A DNA stretch of 64,000 nucleotides from Plazaster borealis. Lineage: Eukaryota; Echinodermata; Asteroidea; Forcipulatida; Labidiasteridae. The translations under genes were made by a program, and so were the position numbers. The stretch lies in the NCBI GenBank assembly GCA_021014325.1, contig CM037461.1, positions 645,501 to 709,500 on the forward strand, read 5' to 3'. Shown piece after piece: positions 59,351 through 64,000 of the stretch. The notes beneath the pieces were generated by a model. The model did not search any database, had not been told where the DNA came from, and saw nothing but the letters and a program-made list of their open reading frames with translations. Every line of letters starts with the position of its first letter. Positions within the stretch are counted from its first letter, which is position 1.

Positions 59351-59829
59351 TATTAAGTAGTTGTAGTGTGCGCAACTGAATGGAGGAATAAAATCAGTTC
59401 AAGTGCAGGAGATCTCTTTATAATTAATTTATGTACGTCATCGTATGGATTTTGCTTTTATTTGTCTCTGGTAAATATATCTACCTTAAAGCCACATTCA
59501 TCAGTAAGATATGTTGGCTGTAGGGCTTACCTAAAAATAAGAATATATGTAGGCCTACATGTAGACCATAGGCTGTCTATTGTGGAAGTTAAATTAACTT
59601 TCACCCCAGCTGCTTAACTATGCTCACGTCGTATAGTCAAAACTCGCGTTACATTTGTTGTGTGTAATATGTATCTATGGTGACGATCACAACCAGGCCT
59701 GGCTGGCTGTACTGTATGTAGCTGTAGCGTTTCTGTGGTAGTTTGTTCAGCATGCATTATGGGTTGAACCATTTTCAAAATGACACAGGCGCTTGCCTTT
59801 GAAAATTTACTAGTGTTCTTGGTACTGTA
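59351..59829. other. Non-coding, nothing recognised
   Basis: No exon with splice support and no repeat family recognised. Confidence 0.4.
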
Positions 59830-60062
59830 CAGGCGCGGATCCAGGGGGGCGTGGGGGCGCACGCCCCCCCCCCTTTTTCATATAAAAAAAAAAAAAAAAA
59901 AAAAAAAAAGAGGGAGAAAGGAAAAAAAGAGGCAGAGAGAGAGAAGGGGAGGGAGAAATGGGGAAGCTTTGTGTTACGCAGGCGCAACAAACTTCATTTA
60001 TCATTTTGCTGCTTGGTATATTTTCACGCCCCCCCGTTTGGAAAATCCTGGATCCGCCCCTG
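59830..60062. mobile_element. MITE with CAGGSGCGGATCCAGG ends, copy 2
   Basis: 233 bp, related to 41013-41231. Ends CAGGCGCGGATCCAGG and CCTGGATCCGCCCCTG, with the 5-bp duplication CTGTA at 59825-59829 and 60063-60067. The interior has a long A run and an AG-rich tract. Confidence 0.85.
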
Positions 60063-60530
60063 CTGTAGGGTTGGTTTTATTTACGATGCAAATACATTAA
60101 ATAACTAAACTTGATGGGCCTAATATTCATTGCCATCATTATAATCGTTCATATACTATAGGCTGTATCTCTTGGCTAGTTGGGTAAATTTATTTGCCAA
60201 CTGTTGGTAAATTGTTACGATCCAGAAGATGGGCAATGTGAATAACCCAGCTGTTGGGTTTTTCATATGATCAAACTGTTGGGTAAAATGTTTACCCAAT
60301 AATTGGGAATAGGGATTACCCAACGACCGTTTGGTAGAAGTCGCCCAATGGATGTACAAGTTCACTATCGCACCAACGTTGGGCAAAAAGTTGGGAAAAT
60401 TGTGCCCATTATTTTTTACAGTGTACATCCTTACTGTGAAGGGGGGTAACCCTGTTTCAGCCTAGGAGTAGGTGACAATGTGCCGCTGGTGGCAGTTGAT
60501 TTGGGTTGATAGCCCAAATCACTCAAGTGA
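60063..60530. repeat. Rearranged copy of the axis MITE and its flank
   Basis: The TTGGG/CCCAA block 60180-60425 and the following GTGTACATCCTTACTGTGAA and CCGCTGGTGGCAGTTGATTT match 39340-39830. The copy is fused directly to transporter exon 3 sequence at 60530. Confidence 0.65.
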
Positions 60531-61837
60531 TATTCGGTAAAGAACAGATGGGCCATGTAATAGGATGGACGGTATGTTTGTATGGTGCTACATCGCTCCT
60601 TCTTTTATATTTTCCAGGTGAGTTCATTTGGGTCTGATCAGCAGTGGTAACACTAGACTGGTCCCGTCTCTATCCTCAAGAATAAAGACAGGCGCTAGTC
60701 TTACAAACCCAAATGTTTCCATTGGATGGACTGGTGTGTATGTGTGCCCTTACACACGCCAATTTACGGGGTACTTAACAATGCTACCGACAAGGTTTTC
60801 TTTGTTCTAGTGGTACCCCACGCAGAATTTCTTCAGAAAAGGGAATAATATAACAACAATGGACGTACCCCTAACTGCCATATGTAAGGGTGGTTGTGTG
60901 TGAGCGTGTCTATCCATTGAAACCGAGGACTTTAACAAAAGGGATCCGGGTGTTTGACAGAGCGAGGACGTCCTCGCTTCGTTTTCGTGTACAAACCCAA
61001 TGGGGACGTCGCTAAAAAAAACTATGTCCAAACAATGGGAGAACAAAGAGAAGTCCTCGGTAAGCGGGATTTACAAACATGTGTGTGTGTGTGTGAGAGC
61101 GTGTCTATCCATTGAAACCGATGACTTTGACATAAGGGATCCGGGTGTTTGACAGAGTGAGGACGTCCTCGCTTCGTTTCCGTGTACAAAACCAAGTGGG
61201 GACATCGTCTAAAAAACCCTAAGTCCAAACAATGGGAGAACAAAGAGAAGTCCTCGATATACGGGATTAACAAACGTGTGTTTGTGTAAGGGGGGGTGGT
61301 AGGTATCCACATTCAATGACACATAACTTTTGAATACCGCCAACAACAAAATAATATTTTTAGTACGGCTTTTTTAGACGTAATTAGGGCCTACTGCGTT
61401 ATAACGCCCCAATTTTACGGCGTCATGACGCCCTATGATTTGACGGCGTTACAATAGCTTCGAAGTATGACGTCAGATCGGGGCTACAGTTACACTTATT
61501 GTACCAAGTTGAGACTTATGAGACGCTTGGTGACAGCAGACGTGCCATCAAATTAATCTCGAATTTAGGATTTAGGTTGAATCTGTCCCCGGAGGGCTTT
61601 AGAGTCGAAAAGGGTAGTTAACATTCGGCTCATAGGCTAACTCTTCTGTTTTGATCATATTTTGATTAATTTTATAATTGTTATGCTATGTTTTGGTGCC
61701 CACCAGGATTGATTTATGACACCATTGGAGACTACACCGTGGCTTTCAGTCTAATGGCTGGTGTACAATCACTGACTGTTGCTGCTGTACTGTGGTTATA
61801 CTGGAGGCAGAGATGCACTGAAAGTTCATCACAATAA
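60530..61837 (+). pseudogene. 3' fragment of a third SLC16 copy
   Basis: 60530-60618 matches the end of exon 3 (GKEQMGHVIGWT-type, then donor after TTTTCCAG). The intron contains the hairpin repeat at 60655-60700. 61707-61837 is an intact last exon (GLIYDTIGDYTVAF to ESSSQ, TAA). Exons 1, 2 and most of 3 are absent. This last exon also shows the uninterrupted AGTTCATCACAATAA end. Confidence 0.85.
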
Positions 61838-61949
61838 AGAACATCTCTTCGTTAATCATATCTGGACCGGGGTTACCAAAATTGGCCCCCCTCGGACATT
61901 ACTCTTACAGGTGATCAACGGTAACCTCAACAATCTGTGACTTAATTTT

Positions 61950-62330
61950 ACTTAAAGGCACTGAACACGTTTGGTAATTGTCAAAGACCAGTGTTCTCAC
62001 TTGATGTATCCCGACAAATGTATCAAATAACAAGCCTGTGAAAATTTAGGCTCAATTGGTCATCTAAGTTGCAAGAAAATGATGAAAGAAAAAACACCCT
62101 TGTTGTACAAATTTGTGTGCTTTCAGATAGGAATAAAAGGCTTCTTGCAAGGAGTATTTTATTATTTTAGTGAGAAATTACCCCTTTCTCAAAAACTACG
62201 TTATTTCAGAGGGAGTCGTTTCCTACAATGTTTTGTACTATCAACAGCTCTCCGTTGCTTGTTACCAAGTAAGTTTTTATGCTAATATTTGTTTTGAGTC
62301 ATTACCAAACGTGTACGATACCTTTAAGGC
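61950..62330. mobile_element. MITE with TTTAAAGG-type ends (family 2)
   Basis: Ends TTAAAGGCACTGAACACGTT and the imperfect inverse (AAACGTGTACGATACCTTTA). The interior has TCAAAGACCAGTGTTCTCAC and CTTGTTACCAAGTAAG. It resembles a repeat style I associate with sea-star genomes; that association is from memory, not shown here. Confidence 0.6.
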
Positions 62331-62669
62331 GGGGTCATCGTTTGGTTTTTGTGAACGTAATAATGGCTTATAGTCACGTTTAAACATGGCCACGTGATGA
62401 TCTCCTTTCGACCAATCACAATGGATGAACTATTCCAGGTTTACATAACTGGTGATTCAATGGTGTATGTGCAACAGTAATACAAAACAAATAATGAACG
62501 CCTTCGATACTGAATGACTTTGTATAATTGTTTCTTTAATTAGGTTACAAGTTGTATCGAGAATACTTAGCATTACATTTATTTCGTTTTAGTTTTAGTT
62601 TGAGAACAAAAATCCACTTGTGTGTGGGGCTCCTATTTGAGGGCAATCAGAATGGTGTCGTTTTGAGTG

Positions 62670-62830
62670 GTGACTGCTCTATATTCCGACACCCCTATGT
62701 TCCGACAACTCTATAATCCGAAATAAAAAACTCTCGTAGTTTACATGCTAGGGTTAGGGTTAGGAATAGGAATATGAAAATACACTAGGTGTGTCGAAAC
62801 ATAGGGGTTTCGAAACATAGGTGTGTAACC
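62670..62830. repeat. Small inverted repeat with two TTAGGG units
   Basis: TTCCGACACCCCTATGTTCC near 62686 is answered by the inverse near 62793-62815 (GTGTGTCGAAACATAGGGG). GGGTTAGGGTTAGG lies between. It is a short interspersed element, not a telomere. Confidence 0.5.
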
Positions 62831-62989
62831 GTTTTGAGTAGCTCTGTTTTTATGGATTTGTTTGTGTTTGTGTTTGTGTTGTTGTTGTTATTGTTTTTTG
62901 GGGGGTGGTGTTTGTTTGTTTATTTGTACTTGGCAAATATCTACCTATGAAAAAAAAGTCCATATGGAACTCATCCTCGATGATTTACA

Positions 62990-64000
62990 CCTTGTAGATA
63001 AACTTTCCTGCAACTTTTACAAGAACAGTTTTGAGAATGTACCTTACCATAAATTGCTTATCTTAAATAACTCGGGTGTACAAATGGGACCCTGTGAGGG
63101 CTGAGATAGTAGATGAAGCCACTGAGAGAACTTGTGGTTACAACCATTTGTAAATCTCTGTTGAGAAGAGTCTGAAATTGTCTTGCTGGGCTGATTTTAT
63201 TTAATAAAACATTGGCACTGATAAACAGCTTGAAACTAAATGCTCCCAAGGGAGTGAATTTGAGGAATGGTCTAAGTAAGTCTGATAAACAGGGATAAGA
63301 ATGTTGTAAAGTGCCTTGATCAAACTGCTAGAAGATGATTTGGGGTTGAACAAAGACAAATTGAGTAGAGCAGGATTTGAACAACTGAGCTATCTAGCCC
63401 AATGTTGGAAGTTTCTCTATTTTGTCAATATCTTTGTTCGGGGTGCCAGCCAGAAGCCATTCAACCTGTATCTGCCGTATAGCCAGGGATCACACCCAAG
63501 TGTAGGATACAACCTGGGAAGCAGCAGCCATGGGATCACCTTAAGGGAATGCAACTTTTTAAATTTAAAATATGATATTTACGTATGAGTGATATATAAG
63601 GACCAGGTATTATTATCCCTCACACAGCTGTTCGCGCTCCCATGACATCATACCCACAATCACAGACATTGCACCATCACTCGTAATATCTCATCTTTCT
63701 ATCCTATTTTTATCCTATTTCCGGTACAGCTTGACCTTTCATTGTTCTCTGAGGCAAAGGTCAAAGTGTACCAGGAAGTCTATTTTAACTACTGTGGGAT
63801 TTGAATCAACGACCGGCCTCTGGTTTAACATGCCACCACTCTACCAACTAAACTACCTAGCCCTATGTTGGCTGTCTCCCTATTTTATCAATATCTTTGT
63901 TCGGGGTGCCAGTCAGAAGCAATTCAACCTGTATCTGCCGTATAGCCAGGGATCACACCCAAGTTTAGGATTGAACCGGGGAGGCAGCAGCCAAAGGATC
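62990..64000 (-). mobile_element. Two SINE-headed repeat units, minus orientation
   Basis: tRNA-like boxes appear inverted at about 63360-63430 and 63785-63860 (GGATTTGAATCAACGACC and CTACCAACTAAACTACCTAG). Both are followed by GTTCGGGGTGCCAGYCAGAA and TATAGCCAGGGATCACACCC. 63040-63560 is the inverse of 27085-27600. The second unit is cut by the window end. Confidence 0.6.

Noticed and set aside
62740..62770. Telomere repeat
   Set aside because: Only two TTAGGG units inside a small interspersed inverted repeat.

Overview
The window is animal nuclear DNA. It has low gene density, introns with canonical GT/AG borders, tRNA-derived SINEs, many short inverted-repeat transposons and two LTR retrotransposons. 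The mix of families (tandem discoidin domains with a fibrinogen-like end, a RAG1 N-terminus-like gene, a P2X7 C-terminal-like gene, SLC16 carriers) and the style of the repeats suggest a marine invertebrate deuterostome, most likely an echinoderm and perhaps a sea star. That assignment is inference; nothing here is diagnostic.

Left third (1-24 kb). On the + strand is the 3' part of a secreted, adhesion-type gene. It has four discoidin (F5/8 type C) domains, each split over two exons with the same 1-0-1 intron phases (2310-2919, 10314-11287, 13483-15020, 15462-16434), and a terminal exon encoding only the C-terminal part of a fibrinogen-like domain (17652-17899). A damaged P2X7 C-terminal-like gene (4517-6339, +) and an unrecognised minus-strand gene (8510-9590) lie inside its large second intron. 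At 18935-19848 (-) is a gene with a RAG1 N-terminal-type zinc region, split by a one-base change in an A7 run.

Middle (24-53 kb). The main structure is a large imperfect inverted duplication carrying two head-to-head monocarboxylate-transporter (SLC16) genes. The symmetry axis, near 39455, falls inside a fold-back transposon (39189-39721). The right-arm gene (40177-46879, +, four exons) is open. The left-arm gene (38038 to 27894, -) is dead: exon 1 has a 2-bp deletion, and exons 2-3 are tandemly duplicated in a 2.84-kb unit and frameshifted in both copies. Comparing the arms gives natural empty sites for several transposons, including a complete Ty3/gypsy-type element (46872-52382). That element entered the right-arm gene four codons, counting the stop, before the end of the reading frame.

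Right part (53-64 kb). A second LTR element (53338-58518) has gag but no pol. Its gag reading frame, interrupted by one TGA, continues through a CCHC knuckle and C2H2-type fingers. Its leader carries a 42-bp repeat array, and its 5' LTR is swollen by a 201-bp hAT-type element and a 0.9-kb insert. Beyond it are a second hAT copy, an A-rich MITE, a third partial transporter copy (60530-61837, +) and SINE clusters to the window end.

The host genes look unrelated in function. What ties the region together is its history of duplication and transposition.
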